Assembly: GCA_009193035.1 (NCBI GenBank)
Contig: SWDT01000192.1
Span: 176,296-240,295 of the forward strand
From: Halicephalobus mephisto
Lineage: Eukaryota; Nematoda; Chromadorea; Rhabditida; Panagrolaimidae
Direction: 5' to 3'
DNA length: 64,000 bases
Shown here: piece by piece, positions 12,073 to 24,786 of the stretch
Position numbering within the stretch: the stretch's first letter is position 1
How the letters are laid out: each line of letters begins with the position of its first letter
Notes under the pieces: model-generated
What the model was told of the DNA's origin: nothing
Database searches by the model: none
What the model saw: only the letters and a program-made list of their open reading frames with translations
Program-made: the position numbers and the translations under genes

Positions 12073-15000
12073 ATGCTCTACAGCCACGTCACGTTGCTCA
12101 TGCTCCGTGTCGTGGACGTTGTGGCCAAGACGACCGTCCAGCAATCCGCCAAAATGCTAGTTGCGGAGATTCCTGGCGACATCCAGGTGATACTGTACTT
12201 AATACTACTTCCCCACCACCGTACCCTCCACCCCAAACTTCCTCAATTACAGTATTCGCTCAAAAAACTTAAAAAAAAACAAAAAAATTTAAAGAAAAAA
12301 TTTTAAAAATAAAAAAAACAAAAAAAATCTAAAGAAAAAATTTTAAAATTTAAAAAAAAAATTTTTAAATTAAAAAAAAGTTTAGAATTTTTGAAGATTT
12401 TTAAAAATTTAAGAAATTTAAAAACTTCTTTAATTTTAAATTTTTATTAGATTTTTTTATTTTTAAAAAATAACTTTTTTCGAAAGTAGATAATTTTTGT
12501 TTTTTGGTTTTTTGATGCATTTTTGAGTTGAACTTAGCTTATCCCATATTCATAGTTTCCTTGTGGACTTTAATGACGAATATGTTTCACATTGATCAAT
12601 TTTGATTTATTTTAAAATTTTATAAAGCAAAAATGAATTTCTTACGAAATCGTCTCGACACGAATTTGGAAAATTTTACAAATTTCTAGTTTTAGGTTCT
12701 TCGGATTTTGGAAGATTCTAAATTTCGGAATTTTTAATTTTAGAAATTTTTCGAAAGATTTTAGAAAATTAAAAATTTTTGAAGAATTTTAGAAATTTTA
12801 AAATTCTTTGAAAATTAAAAAATTTTTTTGGAAAATTTTAGAAATCTTTGAAAATTAAAAAATTTTTTTAAAGAGATTTTATTTCTCAGAAATTTTCGGA
12901 AGATTCTAGAAGGCTTCAGAATTCCTTGAAGATTATAGGAAATTTCGAGATTTTCTAAGATTCTAAAAAATTCTAGAAACTTCTGAAAGATCCTAGAAAA
13001 TTCCAGAATTTTTGGAAGATTCTAGAAATTTTTAGAATTCTTATTAAAAATTAAAAATAAATATTTTAATAAAATTATCTGAACACGAATTTCCAGAATT
13101 ACAGATTTAGATGTTATTTTTAATTTTTTTTTTGATCCTGAAATTTCTAGGAAGCTTCGGAATTTTCTATTAAATTCTCGAAAATTCATAAATTTAATTA
13201 TATTTTAAAAACTAAAATAATTTTACAAAAATTACTTCGATATGGATTTCCAAAATCCAAAATTTTATATTTTAATTTTTCCAAAATTTTAGAATCTTCC
13301 AAATTCTGAAAACTGCAAAAAACCGTAAAAATTTCGGTTATTTTAAAAATTATAAATAAGTGTTTTTATAAAACTATCCCAACACGGACTCTAGGAATTT
13401 TCTAAAAACTTCCGGAATTGTAGATTTTGAGCTATTTTTATTTTTCCAAATTCCAGAACTGTCCATCGGATTCTAGAAAGCTCCAGAATCCAGGAAAAAT
13501 TTCTGAAAAACCCTACTTTTATTATTTTTGATTTTAAAAATTTAAATTAAATGTTAGAGAACTTTGAAGACGAACCAATTTGAATATTTCATCAACTTCT
13601 TCATCGCGTGGGAAACATGTACTTTCAATTTTTTACTTTTGCAATATCCACTGACCATGTTTCAAATCATATTTATCCTTCAAAAATCCATGCATCCAAT
13701 AGACTAACTTAATAAAACGTTTGCTCCTTTTTCATCTTCAAAAACGGGGTTTTCGAGATTCTTTCTGAAGCTAGAGCAAGCTCCAGATTGAATTGAATTT
13801 TTCTGGCAAACGCCATGCCGCAGCTCTTAAAATTTTTGTCATTGTGAGGGCGCAAAAAATGATGAGCACTGAAATGCACTTATCTATCCAATTTTTCTAC
13901 TTTTTGCAAGATAACCGGAAGAAGACTCGAGAGGGTGTCAGATTAGGACAGGGGTAGCGAGGATACACTCAGGAGTTCGTTGAGGGGGTTGAGTGGTTTC
14001 CACCTAGTAAATACAAAACTGCTGAAAATTACCGTAAAAACAAAAATAAATCTCGACTAAAACTCGAAATTTAATGTCTTTTTGAATTTCAATTTATTCA
14101 AAAAACATAAATTTTCCTTAAATGTCCATTTCGAGTTTTGATGTAGACCATGGTTTCCCCCAAGGACTCGGCTGGTGGGACATTCTCGTACAATAGATTT
14201 ATCTCAGAGTAACTACGATTTAAACAGTAGGTACAAAACAAAAGAATAATCTTAATCACGAACTTTCCGCTCTAGATTCGTATATGGATTTATCTCACGA
14301 CAAACACGTCTGCATTGGGAGTAGAAAATAGGAAAAACAACCCTAATATATCGAACTCTTCATTAATAAGTTGATGTGAAATAAGTAAGCATTTAATAAT
14401 AGCAGAGTAGGCGAAACAATATAGATCATGAAAACCCTAAAGTGGATTCTTCTACGAAGGGTTTACTTAAAAATAAACATGTTTTAATAATAATAGAAAG
14501 TCGGAAAGACAATTTTGTTAATCAACATCACGCTGGATTTCTCGATAGTTGATTTATATAAAAACAAATAACCACAATAGAAGGTAGGGAAAACGATCGT
14601 AGTAATTAACGTCATACTGAACTTTTCAGTAATAGATTGATATAAAAATAAATACACAACGATAAAAAGTAGACAAAGTAACCTGCATAACATCATATGG
14701 GACCCGTCGACAGTAGATTTATGTGAAAAAACACAAATATTTAATAACGATAGAAAATAGGCGAATTAGAATAACCAGTGACAGACTCTTATATAGCAGG
14801 TCGATATAAAAATAAATACTTAACAGCAGAAAGTAGGGAAAATCACAAGTATCGACTTCATTTTGGGCTCTTCAATGATAGATTTGCCTAAAAATAAATA
14901 AATTTACAACAGTGAAAGACACGAAAGCGGATTTACGCTGCGTTAGATTCTTCAATAAGATTTACCTAAAAATAAACGTTTATGACGATCAAAGATGGCA

Positions 15001-18000
15001 AAAACAATATAATCACAAAAACTCAAATTGGGCCCTTCGATAATGGGTTTGTCTAAAAATAAACGCGTATCTAATAATGGTAAAAAGTAGGAAAACAACC
15101 TCAACAATTAGTGTCATGCTGAATTTGCTGACGCACTTAGTTCACGGTAAACACATCTGCGATGGCATTAGACAATGAAAAAACAACTTAAACCATATAA
15201 TCTCCTAATTGTATTCTTCGGTGATGAGTCTATTTAAGAATAAACACGTACATAGTAGCCGCGAAATGTAAAAAAACAATTTCAAAACTGATAGATTTAA
15301 AAATTAAAAATAAAGTAGGGAAAATACGAATTAGAAATTCAATGTTGGATTCTTCGACGAGGGATTTATTTAATAACGAACAAAGATTTAATTATACGAA
15401 AAATAGAAAAATAATATTAATTATAAATATTCAAAATCGAATCTCATCCTGATTTTTAGGTCGTCTTTGAAGCAAAATTTTATTCGCATCTGAAAAAACA
15501 AATTTATTACTGTAGTCAGGAACTTTCGTGGTGAGAGTAGCTTTTTCATTTTGCGGCGCTCATTTTTCTGCTTTTTTGTTACTTACGAAATTCAGTAACA
15601 TCTTTGCTGTCTTGATTTTTAGGGATTTTCGCGGTGAGAATTTACTTTATATCTTACGATAACTACTTTTTGATCGTTTATCTTTAGGAGAAATTTAACA
15701 ATAATATTATTTTCTTAATTTTCGTGATGAGAATTTACTTTATATCTTACAATAACTATTTTTTCTGTCTTTTGTCGTTAGGAGAAATTTAACAATAATA
15801 TTATTTTTTTAATTTTCAGGCATTTTCGTGCCAAGAGTCGATTTCTAAATTATTTAAAAATATTTCTTTAATAAGAATCTCCAAAATAAAAAATAATATT
15901 TTAATTCCTTAAATATAAGAAAATTTAAAATTTAAGAAAATTATTTATTTTTTTGGATTTTTATAAGTTATTTTAGTTTTTTTTTACTTCTGAAATTTTC
16001 CAGATAGGAGCTATGTTCCCGATGCACAGACAGATTTCTGGAGCAGAAGGATGCGGAGCGATCTGGGAGCAATACGGGATTCAGCGGGCAGAGATAGCGA
16101 TGTTGACAGTAGCAGCCTTGAACGAGCAACTGCCATTCAAACTAGGGATATCCATACGAGACTCTTGTTGGACAGAACGGATAGCGATGGAACAAGCTAT
16201 AGCTTTCCTCCGGGAAGGGGTAGCTCAATGTTCTTGTTGTCAAACGGCTGGTTGTCAGAAAAAATCAAATCCAATAATAGCCATCGTAGGACCTGCGAAA
16301 TCTGCAACGACAATCGCTGTTCAGAATCTGCTCCAAGTATTCAGAATCCCCCAGATAGCCTACGCTGCCACGACCACGGATCTGTCGGATAAAGAGCAAT
16401 TTTCGTACTTCATGAGAGTCGTGCCTTCTGACGTGTGGCAAGCCAGGGCGATAAACTTGCTTCTGATGAAGTTCAACTGGACCTACATCGGGGTAGTTTA
16501 CTCCGCGGGAAATTACGGCGAAAAAGGCTTCGAAGCCATGGAGAGACTTAGTCATTCCGAAGTCTGCATAGCTTACTCCCAGAAAGTCAAAACCCTCGCC
16601 GAGATCGAAGAGTACGAAAAAGTCCTGACTTCGATGGCTTTGCTCAAGCCCAGACCCCAAGTGATCGTCTGCTTCTGTGAAGGGGCCAGCATGAAGAAGA
16701 TTTTCCAAGCCCAACAGAATCTCCGGAGGAAAAATCCAAAATTCAAATTTTTCCAATGGATCGGGAGCGACGGATGGGCCGATCGGTGAGATTTATCTTC
16801 TTAGAATACTGTAAAAAATTCTAGAAATTAAAGAATCCCAGAACCTTGTGGAATTTCATAAATGATTCTGAAATATTTTAGAATTTCTAAAATTTTTAGA
16901 ATTTTCAGAATTTTATGAAATTTTTAGAATTTTCAGAATTTTATGAAATATTTTGAAATTTTCAGAATCTGATGAAAACTTCTGGAAATTAGGGAATTCT
17001 ATGATCTTTTAGGAGATTCTGGGGATTTTGGAATTTCACAAAGGATTCTGAAATTTTTAAAATTTTTAGAATTTTCGGAATTTTATGAAATATTTCGAAA
17101 TTTTCTAAAATTTTTATAAATTTTCAGAATCTCAGAAAATTCTGGAATCTTTTCAACTTTTATAAAGAATTCCGAAATTTTCTAAAATCCCATTAAAAAA
17201 TTTCAAAATTTTATAAATTTCTAGAATCTAACACGAGTATGAGATCTCAAACTTTTAAAATTTCCAAGATTTGTGTCGGGAAAATTCCGAAGAAAAATTT
17301 TCAATATTATTTATAAAAAAACAAAAAATTTCTTAGTGTTATTATTTATGAAAATTTTTAATATTATTTATAAAAAAGCAAAAATTTTCTTAGTGTTATT
17401 ATTTATAAAATTTTCAATATTATTTATAAAAAAGTAAAAAATTTCTTAGTGTTATTATTTATGAAAATTTTTAATATTATTTATAAAAAAGTAAAAAATT
17501 TTGCAGACAAGACGTGGTGGAAGGCGTCGAGAGCGAAGCCGCGGGAAGTTTTTCGATGAGGATCCACTCCCCGAAGGTGGCCAGATTCGAGCCCTATTAC
17601 TTCTCCCTGGAGCCCAATAATCACACAATAAATCCCTGGTTTCGAGATTTCTGGCAACAGAAGTTCAAATGTCTTCTTACCGTACCCAAAGACGACACTG
17701 TGAGCAAAGTCTGTACAGGAAAGGAAAACCTAACCATGGGTTATGAACAGGTCGGTCTTAGTTTAACTATACATACAAAAAGAATACATAATAATAATGT
17801 ATCTGATGTATTAAAACAGTTCTAATGTATCGATATTTCAAATTAATATAGGTGTATGGTATATAATGTATCTGATGCATTATATTCAATGTATCGATAT
17901 ATTAAGTTGATATCGGAGTATTATATATAATATATGGATACATTACAATAACATTAATGCATGAAATACCTTATATTTAATATATAGATATATTAAGTTG

Positions 18001-21000
18001 ATATTGGTGCATTGAATATAATATATTTGAAATATTAAAATAGTTCTAATGTATGAAATACCTTGTATTCAATGTATCGATACATGAAGTTGATGTCAGT
18101 ACACTGAATGTACTGTATCTGATATATCAAAATGATTCTGATGTATGAGATACCTTGTATTCAATGTATCGATGCATGAAGTTGATGTCAGTACACTGAA
18201 TGTACTGTATCTGATATATCAAAATGATTCTGATGTATGAGATACCTTGTATTCAATGTATCGATGCATGAAGTTGATATCGATGTATTGAATATAATGT
18301 ATTTAATACATTACAATGACATTAATGTATGAGATACCTTGTATTCAATGTATCGATACATAAAATTGATATTGGTACATTGAATATATTTGAAATATTA
18401 AAATAGTTCTAATGTATGAAATACCTTGTATCCAATGTATCGATATATTAAGTTGATGTCAGTGCACTGAATGTAATGTATTTGATACATTAGAATCGTT
18501 TTAATGTACTCTTTTTCGTGTGTAGAGTTCTGAGTTACAATCCCCTTTTTCACAGAATTAATTTTTCACGTTTGAATAATTTTTAAAACTGTTGCTTAGA
18601 GAAGGCGAAAATTGCGAAATTATATTTCATATTATTAAAAGCACAAAAGTCCATGTCTAAATTTAAAAAAAGTTGTTTCAACACAAAATTTTTAAATTTT
18701 TCAATCGGGACTCAAAATTACGAAATTTTTTATTTTTATGATTCTAGAAAATTCGAAAACATTCATTAAACTACAAAATTATTAAAAAATAAAAATATAT
18801 AAGTCAATTTCGACAAAAAATATTTTAATGAAAGTTTTCCACTCGAGACCAAAAAATTCGAAATTTTCCACATGAGATTAGAAAATTTGAAATTTTCCAC
18901 TCGGGACCAAAAAATTCAGAATTTTCCACATAAGATCAACAATTCAGAATTTTCCACTCGAGACCAAAAAATTCGAAATTTTCCACATGAGACCGAAAAA
19001 TTTGAAATTTTCCAATCAGGACCAAAAAATTAAAAAACATTCTCTGCAGGACCCGAAACTTTCTCAAGTGATCAACTCGATCAGAGTCGTGGGATATGCC
19101 CTCAAGGCAATGTACGAAGACAGATGCAGAGACTACACGAACATGACGAAAATGACAGTGGGTCCTGGAACGACTATGTCTCCGATCTGTCCGGAGATGG
19201 AGAACATCAACGGGACACTGCTGTTCAGATACATGATGAATGTCTCTTTCGTAGACGAGTACCAGCAGGAGATCAGCTTCGATGCTCATGGGGATCCACC
19301 TGCTTGGTTAGTTATTTATCATAAATATTGTCAAAAAAAATCTTGGATAGTGACTAACTTTAATAATATTTTTCAGTCACTATCCAAGTTTAGTTAGAAG
19401 GAAACTAAATTTGGATAGTGACTGATTTTAATAATATTTTTCAGTCACTATCCAAATTTGGTTAGAAGGAAACTAAATTTGGATAGTAACTGATTTTAAT
19501 AATATTTTTCAGTCACTATCCAAGTTTAGTTAGAAGGAAACTAAATTTGGATAGTGACTGGTTTTAGCAATTAACACTTTCCTCCCAGTCACTATCCAAG
19601 CTTACTTTTTTACTATTTTCAATAACGAAAGTAGATTTGGATAGTGACTAAAATACTTTTTTCATTACTATCTAATTCCTTCCAATACCAAAATTAGATA
19701 GTGACTTCTTTCGACAATAAATTATTCTTTCTAGACACTATCCAAGTTTAACTTTTTAGTACTTTTCGACTACTAAGGTATATTTGGATAGTGACGAGAA
19801 ATAATCCACTTTGGTCACTATCCAATTTCAGTACTAGAAGAAATTGGATAGTGACTGAAAACCGTTAATTATATTCTTTGAGTAGTACTTGCTTTTACTT
19901 TTCTGAAAGCGATTCTTAAAATCGATACTTAATTCAATTTTCTCAATTTTCAGGTACGACATTCTCAATTATGTCGGCGGAAAAGAGGGATTCAACCTCG
20001 CTGGGGACTTCAAACAACATCGAGATGGACGACATTATCTCAGAATGAACAAAAATCCAAAACTTTTTTATGATGGAACTTCTGTTCTTCCTGAATCCGT
20101 CTGTTCGAAACCCTGCACCACGGGCCAAAGACAAAGAAAAACAACGGCTTGTTGTTGGATTTGCGAAAATTGTGCTGATGTTCAAATCGTTAATTACACT
20201 TCTAATGTTTGTCAAGATTGTCCACTTGGATTCTGGCCGGACACCAACAGAACAAGTAAGATACCTGTTTTTTTAGATTTAAAAAAAAGTGAATTTTTAA
20301 ATTAAAAAAAACTGAATTTTTAGATTTAAAAAAATGAATTTTTAGATTTAAAAAAAGTGAATTTTTGGGATTTAAAAAAAGTGAATTTTTAGATTTAAAA
20401 AAGCTGGATTTTTAGATTTAAAAAACTACTTTTTTTTATTTAAAAAAGCTGAGTTTTTAGATTTAAAAAACTGTTTTTTTTTATTCTAAAAAACTGAATT
20501 TTTAGAATTTAAAAAAACTGAATTTTTGGGATTTAAAAAACTGTTTTTTTGGGATTTAAAAATCTGAATTTTTGGGATTTAAAAAAACTGAATTTTTCGG
20601 AGATAATTCAATTTTTTCGAAAAGGACTTGACACCCTCGCTTCGAGAGTTTTTATATTTTTACGAAAATTCAGTTTTGCTTTAAAAAATGATCCTTGACG
20701 GATGCCAATTAAATTTGGGCCTTAGGGAAGGAATAAGGGACAAATTGGAGAAAATACTTGAATTACAAAATCAAAGTTTTTTGGGAAAAATAATTTTAAC
20801 ATTTTTTAATTAAGATTTTATTTTTAAAAATTACTAAATTTAAAAAATAAAATTAAAAATAATCGAAAAAATTAAAAATATTTTGAAAAAAAGTTATTTT
20901 AAAATATTCGAAAATTTGAAATTTAAAAAAAAATTTAAAATTCTTAAAAAATTTAGAATATTTAAAAAAATTGAAAATGTTTTAAATTTAAAATATTTAA

Positions 21001-24000
21001 AAAAAATTTAAATTAGACTTTCGGAAAAATCAGAAAATGTCCCAACACGAAAAGTTTTTAATTTTCAAAATTGTTAATTTTAAAACAGTATGATTAGAAT
21101 TTTCGAAATAATATTTTTTTGATTTTGGAAGATTTAAGAAATTTATCGTGTTTTATTTATCACTCTGAATGGCCCGCATCTAGATGACGAAGTCGATTCT
21201 CGAAGAAAAGATTTATTAATAGATGCCTTAGGCACAATACAAGAACACAGTGTCCAGTCCGACACAAACAAACATGTCAACTTCCCGACAAGAAGAACTG
21301 TATGTTCCCTTGTCAGTGCTAAGGCAATCCGTTCGGGACCAAATACTCCCTGTAAATGTTAAAGGAATCTGTTCGGGACCAAATACTCTCTGTAAATGTT
21401 AAGGCAATCTGTTTGGGACCAGATACTCCCTGTAAATGTTAAGGCAATCTGTTCGGGACCAAATACTCCCTGTAAATGTTAAGGCAATCCGTTCGGGACC
21501 AAATACTCCTTGTAAATGTTAAGGGAATTTGTTCGGAACTAAATGTTCCTTGTAAATGTTAAGACAATCCGTCCTGGACTAAGTATTCCCTGTAAATTTT
21601 AAGGCAATCTGTTCGGGACCAAATGTTCCCTGTCGATTGTGCTTCTCATGAAGAATGGGGTACCCGATCCAATATATCAAAATTAAATTATTTATTCGAG
21701 GATTGTGATTACAGGTTGCTTCGCTCTTCCGCACGAGTACCAGCCGATGGCATCTCCGTCCTCGATGTTGGCCCTTGTTTTCGCGTCTCTCGGGATAGTG
21801 ACGACTTTGTTGACCATCTTTATCTTCCTCAATCACAATTCTACTCCTGTTGTAAAATCTACAACGAGAGAACTGTCTTACATAATCCTCTCAGGGATCA
21901 CGGCTTGCTACCTCGTGTCCTTCGCCATCTTGGCCAAACCCAACTTCGCGACTTGTTTCATCACTCGGACTCTTCCTCCGATCAGTTTTTCCATTATTTA
22001 CGCGGCATTGTTGACGAAAACGAACAGAATCGCGAGAATCCTTGCTGGTTCGAAAAAAAGAATTTTAACAAAAAAACCGAGATTTTTATCGACCATGAGT
22101 CAAGTCGTCATAACTTGGATTCTCGTCGGGATCCAATGTGTAATTGTCGCGATAGGAGTTATTCAAGAAATGCCACAGGCAGGCTTCGAACCTCATTTCA
22201 TGCCAAAAAGAATGTTTTTGGTTTGTTCTTCTTCCAGTGTTGCTTTCATCACTCCATTCTTGTGGAATTTCTTTTTGATCACCTTATGTACCATCTATGC
22301 AGTCAAAACTAGGAACCTGCCGGAGAATTTCAACGAAGCAAAGTTTATTGGATTCACAATGTAGGTTTTTCCAGAGTAAATCGAAAATAGATTCATGGAT
22401 AGTGACTAAAAAGAATTAATCTTTTTTCCAATCACTATCCAAGTCTGGTTTCCTTCTAACCAAACTTGGATAGTGACTAGAAGAAAAGTATTAATTGCTA
22501 AAATCAGTCACTATCCAAATTTAGTTTTCTTCTAACTAAACTTGGATAGTGACTAGAAAAGACAATTGTCTAATTTAGTCACTATCCAAAACTGCCTCTA
22601 ATGTAGACTTGGATAGTGACTCAGAGACAGAATTAGTAGTCAGAGTTGATCACTATTCAAATTTATTTGTGTAAAAAAACTTGATTATTTTCTGATTGCA
22701 GGTATTGTACTCTAGTTGTTTGGATAGCTTTCATCGTCCTTCATCTCGGGACCCACAACAAGGCCCTGACCATGTCCTTCTCGTTCAGCCTCTCTGCCTC
22801 AATAGCCCTGGCCCTACTGTTCTTCCCGAAGGTCTACATCATCCTGCTTCATCCTGAGAAGAACGTCCGAGCGAGTTACACAACGACGAAACTTATTCGA
22901 TGTCATTTTGGAAATTCTCAAGGAATGAGCGATTCTAAAAATATGAGTTACAAAACTAGAACTAGTTCTCAGAGTATTTCCCTCAGGTATACGGTGTTTT
23001 TTATTTTTTCGTTTGCAGTGGAATTTTTTCTTCAGGTCGGAACATCCGTCTTTCAGAAGTTCCAGTGGCCCGTCAGGACCCACAAGGACGGCTTCTCTTC
23101 ACATCGTCAACCAGTCAGCGAATTCATCGACGAATCAATCCGGAAAACATGATGCAGGAACTCAGACAATTGAGAATTCTAGTAAATTTTTGAGGACATT
23201 TTCCGTCATTGGAGGAGCTTCGAGGAGGAAGACGATGGACGATGACGTCATGCAGCTGATTGATTCTTGTCGAAGATATCAGGTTCGATTACTGTTTCGA
23301 TATTTTCAATTTTCAACAGTGACTGATTACGGAATACAGTACATTTTCCCAGTCACTATCCATAATCAAAATTCTTTAATTTCATTTTGCGAACTTGGAT
23401 AGTGACTAAAGTCAATAATTCACCAGCCAAAATTAGTCACTATCCAAATTTACTTTAATGAAGATTTCTTGAAAATAAACTTGGATAGTGTCTAATTTAG
23501 GTGGTAAATTTTCTTTTTTGAACACTATCCAAGTTTGCATTTTATTGACTTTTTGAAAATTAGATTTGAATAGTGTCTAGAAAAGAAAATTAATCTTCAA
23601 ATTCAGGCACTATCCAAGTTTGAATTTTATTGACTTTTAAAGACTAGATTTGGATAGTGTCTAATTTAGGTGGTAAATTTTCTTTTTTGAACACTATCCA
23701 AATTTGGATTCTGCTGATTTTTTAGAGACTAGATTTGGATAGTGTCTAGAAAGGAAAATTAATCTTCAAATTCAGGCACTATCCAAGTTTGAATTTTATT
23801 GACTTTTAAAAACTAGATTTGGATAGTGTCTAGAAAGGAAAATTAATCTTCAAATTCAGACACTATCCAAGTTTGGATTTCTCTTATTTTTTTTGTTTTT
23901 TTGTTTTTTATTCGCTTTTTTGCATTTGCTTTTTGCAGGATGAGAGGATGCAGGCCAGTAACATCCAGAATCTCCTGCTTGAAGAAGAAGAAGAAGATGT

Positions 24001-24775
24001 CGGACAAATTCTGGCTTCATCTATCGAAAAAGGCATGAGAACTGTTTTATCCACCGTCAGTAGAGCTTCAAAATTGCCAATCAAAGAATCAGAAGATATT
24101 GCTCTTCCTGTGCCCCCGAGACCCTCGATACCCTCCACCCCTGCGATCACGGGCAACGGGGGTCGAGCAACCCCAAATCAGGAAAATTTCGAACAGGTTT
24201 GTTTTTTTTGTTTTTTATCTTGCTTTTTTGCTTTTCCACAAAGGAAACTGATAATGGTCAAAATTGAAGGCGGGTCCTCCGATCAGAAGTCGAAGGTTCA
24301 CCCTTATAAATTTTACTTTTTTTTACTTTTTTTTTTACTTTTATACTTTTTTTCTTATTTTTTTTTAAAATTTTTTTTACTTTTTTTGAAAATTTTTTAA
24401 AACTTTCTTTTACTTTTTTTTTACTTTTATACTTTTTTTCTTATTTTAAAAAACTTTTTTTACTTTTTCTTATTTTTTAAAAAATATTTTAAAACTTTTT
24501 TTAAAAATCGAAGAAAAATAAGAAAATTGCTACATTTTTGTTAATTTTTAAATAAAATAATTTTTATAAAAATCTGTTTTATTATTTTTTTAAATTTTTT
24601 TAATTTCTAAATTTATTTTTTGAATATAATTTTTTTTGAATAAATAGTTTGATGTGAAAATTTTTAAATTTGTTTATTTTTATTTTGTTTTAATTTTTTA
24701 TTTACCGTAATTTTGCAGCTTCTTCGAAGTCAAGGAGTCCAGCCGGTCCAGTTGAGCTCAGCTACCCAACTTTGA
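12073..24775 (+). CDS. Metabotropic glutamate receptor, group I-like (class C GPCR)
   Basis: Ten exons (12073-12186, 16004-16785, 17507-17750, 19050-19306, 19954-20255, 21715-22360, 22702-22986, 23036-23282, 23939-24196, 24719-24775) join with consistent phases to 1063 residues. The order is a short N-terminus, Venus-flytrap ligand domain (about 35-500, with EQYGIQRAEIAML, IRDSCW, PQIAYAATTTDLSD, RVVPSD and GSDGWADR), Cys-rich NCD3G linker (ACCWICENC), seven-helix domain (VVKSTTRELSYIIL to FTMYCTLVVWIAFIV), and a ~280-residue cytoplasmic tail with an acidic run. GSDGWADR is typical of group I (mGluR1/5) receptors; C. elegans mgl-2 is the closest type I know. The Lys that binds the glutamate side chain in mGluRs appears to be Asn (residue 444). 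The first exon is separated by a 3.8-kb intron, and the in-frame upstream codon is TGA, which fixes the ATG. The last exon is less certain than the rest. Confidence 0.92.
12300..13540. repeat. Low-complexity AT-rich part of receptor intron 1
   Basis: The stretch is dominated by short drifting words such as GATTCTAGAAATTT and TTTAGAAAATT. I see no exon or clean tandem period. Confidence 0.5.
14100..15430. repeat. Diverged ~115-125-bp satellite, about 10-11 units, in receptor intron 1
   Basis: Units follow the order: TTCTTCNATNATNGATTTAT or similar, TAAAAATAAACA, TTTAATAATNGTAGAAAGTAG, GNAAAACAANNNTAATNA and CATCATNTTGGAC. The copies are far more diverged than other arrays in the window, suggesting an old satellite that is no longer homogenised. 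Confidence 0.6.
17270..17500. repeat. ~60-bp tandem repeat in receptor intron 2
   Basis: About four near-identical units contain ATTATTTATAAAAAAGTAAA followed by AAATTTCTTAGTGTTATTAT. The array ends at the acceptor of exon 3 (TTTTGCAG at 17506). Confidence 0.75.
17760..18515. repeat. ~92-bp satellite with TGTATCGATACA core, receptor intron 3
   Basis: About eight units share ATGTATGAGATACCTTGTAT, TCAATGTATCGATACATGAA, GTTGAT(A/G)T and GATATATTAAAATAGTTCTA. Two central units (about 18060-18260) are almost identical. The core TGTATCGATACA is a perfect palindrome. The same satellite occurs in intron 4 of the Munc13-like gene at about 46030-46760. Confidence 0.85.
18830..19030. repeat. ~60-bp repeat next to receptor exon 4
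   Basis: Units of CGAAATTTTCCACATGAGA and GAATTTTCCACTCGAGACCA alternate about four times and end just before the exon 4 acceptor. Confidence 0.65.
19340..19865. repeat. TTGGATAGTGACT-family palindromic array A2, receptor intron 4
   Basis: The motif TTTGGATAGTGACT alternates with its reverse complement AGTCACTATCCAAA about seven times. The two half-sites face each other across a spacer of about 20-25 bases (GATTTTAATAATATTTTTC). The outer spacer TTTAGTTAGAAGGAAACTAAA is itself near-palindromic. Each unit could fold into a strong hairpin in RNA or single-stranded DNA. Confidence 0.9.
20265..20620. repeat. ~25-bp tandem repeat in receptor intron 5
   Basis: About 13 copies of a unit close to GAATTTTTAGATTTAAAAAA followed by CT begin right after the exon 5 donor. 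Some carry GGGATTT in place of AGATTT. Confidence 0.8.
21310..21640. repeat. 40-bp minisatellite in receptor intron 5
   Basis: About eight copies of a 40-bp unit (AAGGCAATCTGTTCGGGACC followed by AAATACTCCCTGTAAATGTT), differing at few positions, end about 75 bp before the exon that encodes most of the seven-helix domain. The unit is much more GC-rich than the surrounding intron. Confidence 0.9.
22385..22680. repeat. TTGGATAGTGACT-family array A3, receptor intron 6
   Basis: About four facing pairs of TTGGATAGTGACT and AGTCACTATCCAA are separated by TCTGGTTTCCTTCTAACCAA-type near-palindromic spacers, as in array A2. The array fills nearly the whole 341-bp intron. Confidence 0.88.
23310..23880. 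repeat. TTGGATAGTGACT-family array A4, receptor intron 8
   Basis: Here the half-site is mostly the variant TTGGATAGTGTCT, paired with ACACTATCCAAG, in units of about 105-110 bp containing AAAGGAAAATTAATCTTCAA and ATTCAGGCACTATCCAAGTT. About six units are present, several nearly identical. Confidence 0.88.
24300..24715. repeat. Poly-T-rich receptor intron 9
   Basis: Mostly TTTTTACTTTTTTT-type sequence before the 24718 acceptor. A short non-repetitive island at 24240-24300 contains an ATG (24256) followed by about 14 codons and a GT. It could be an alternative 5' exon for the bZIP gene, but its phase does not fit the next exon in the bZIP frame. Confidence 0.5.
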
Positions 24776-24786
24776 TCTTATCCCCG

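Noticed and set aside
12073..12260. Alternative Cys- and Pro-rich frame across the receptor's first exon
   Set aside because: One other frame is open (with CRGRCGQDDRPAIRQ), but only the frame ending PGDIQ joins in phase with IGAMFPMHRQ of exon 2 and matches metabotropic receptor N-termini.
24197..24265. Short alternative intron ending CCACAAAG that would end the receptor with ETDNGQN
   Set aside because: The acceptor is poor for a worm intron and the splice to 24719 has a strong TTTTGCAG; kept only as a fallback if the 24719 exon belongs to Maf alone.
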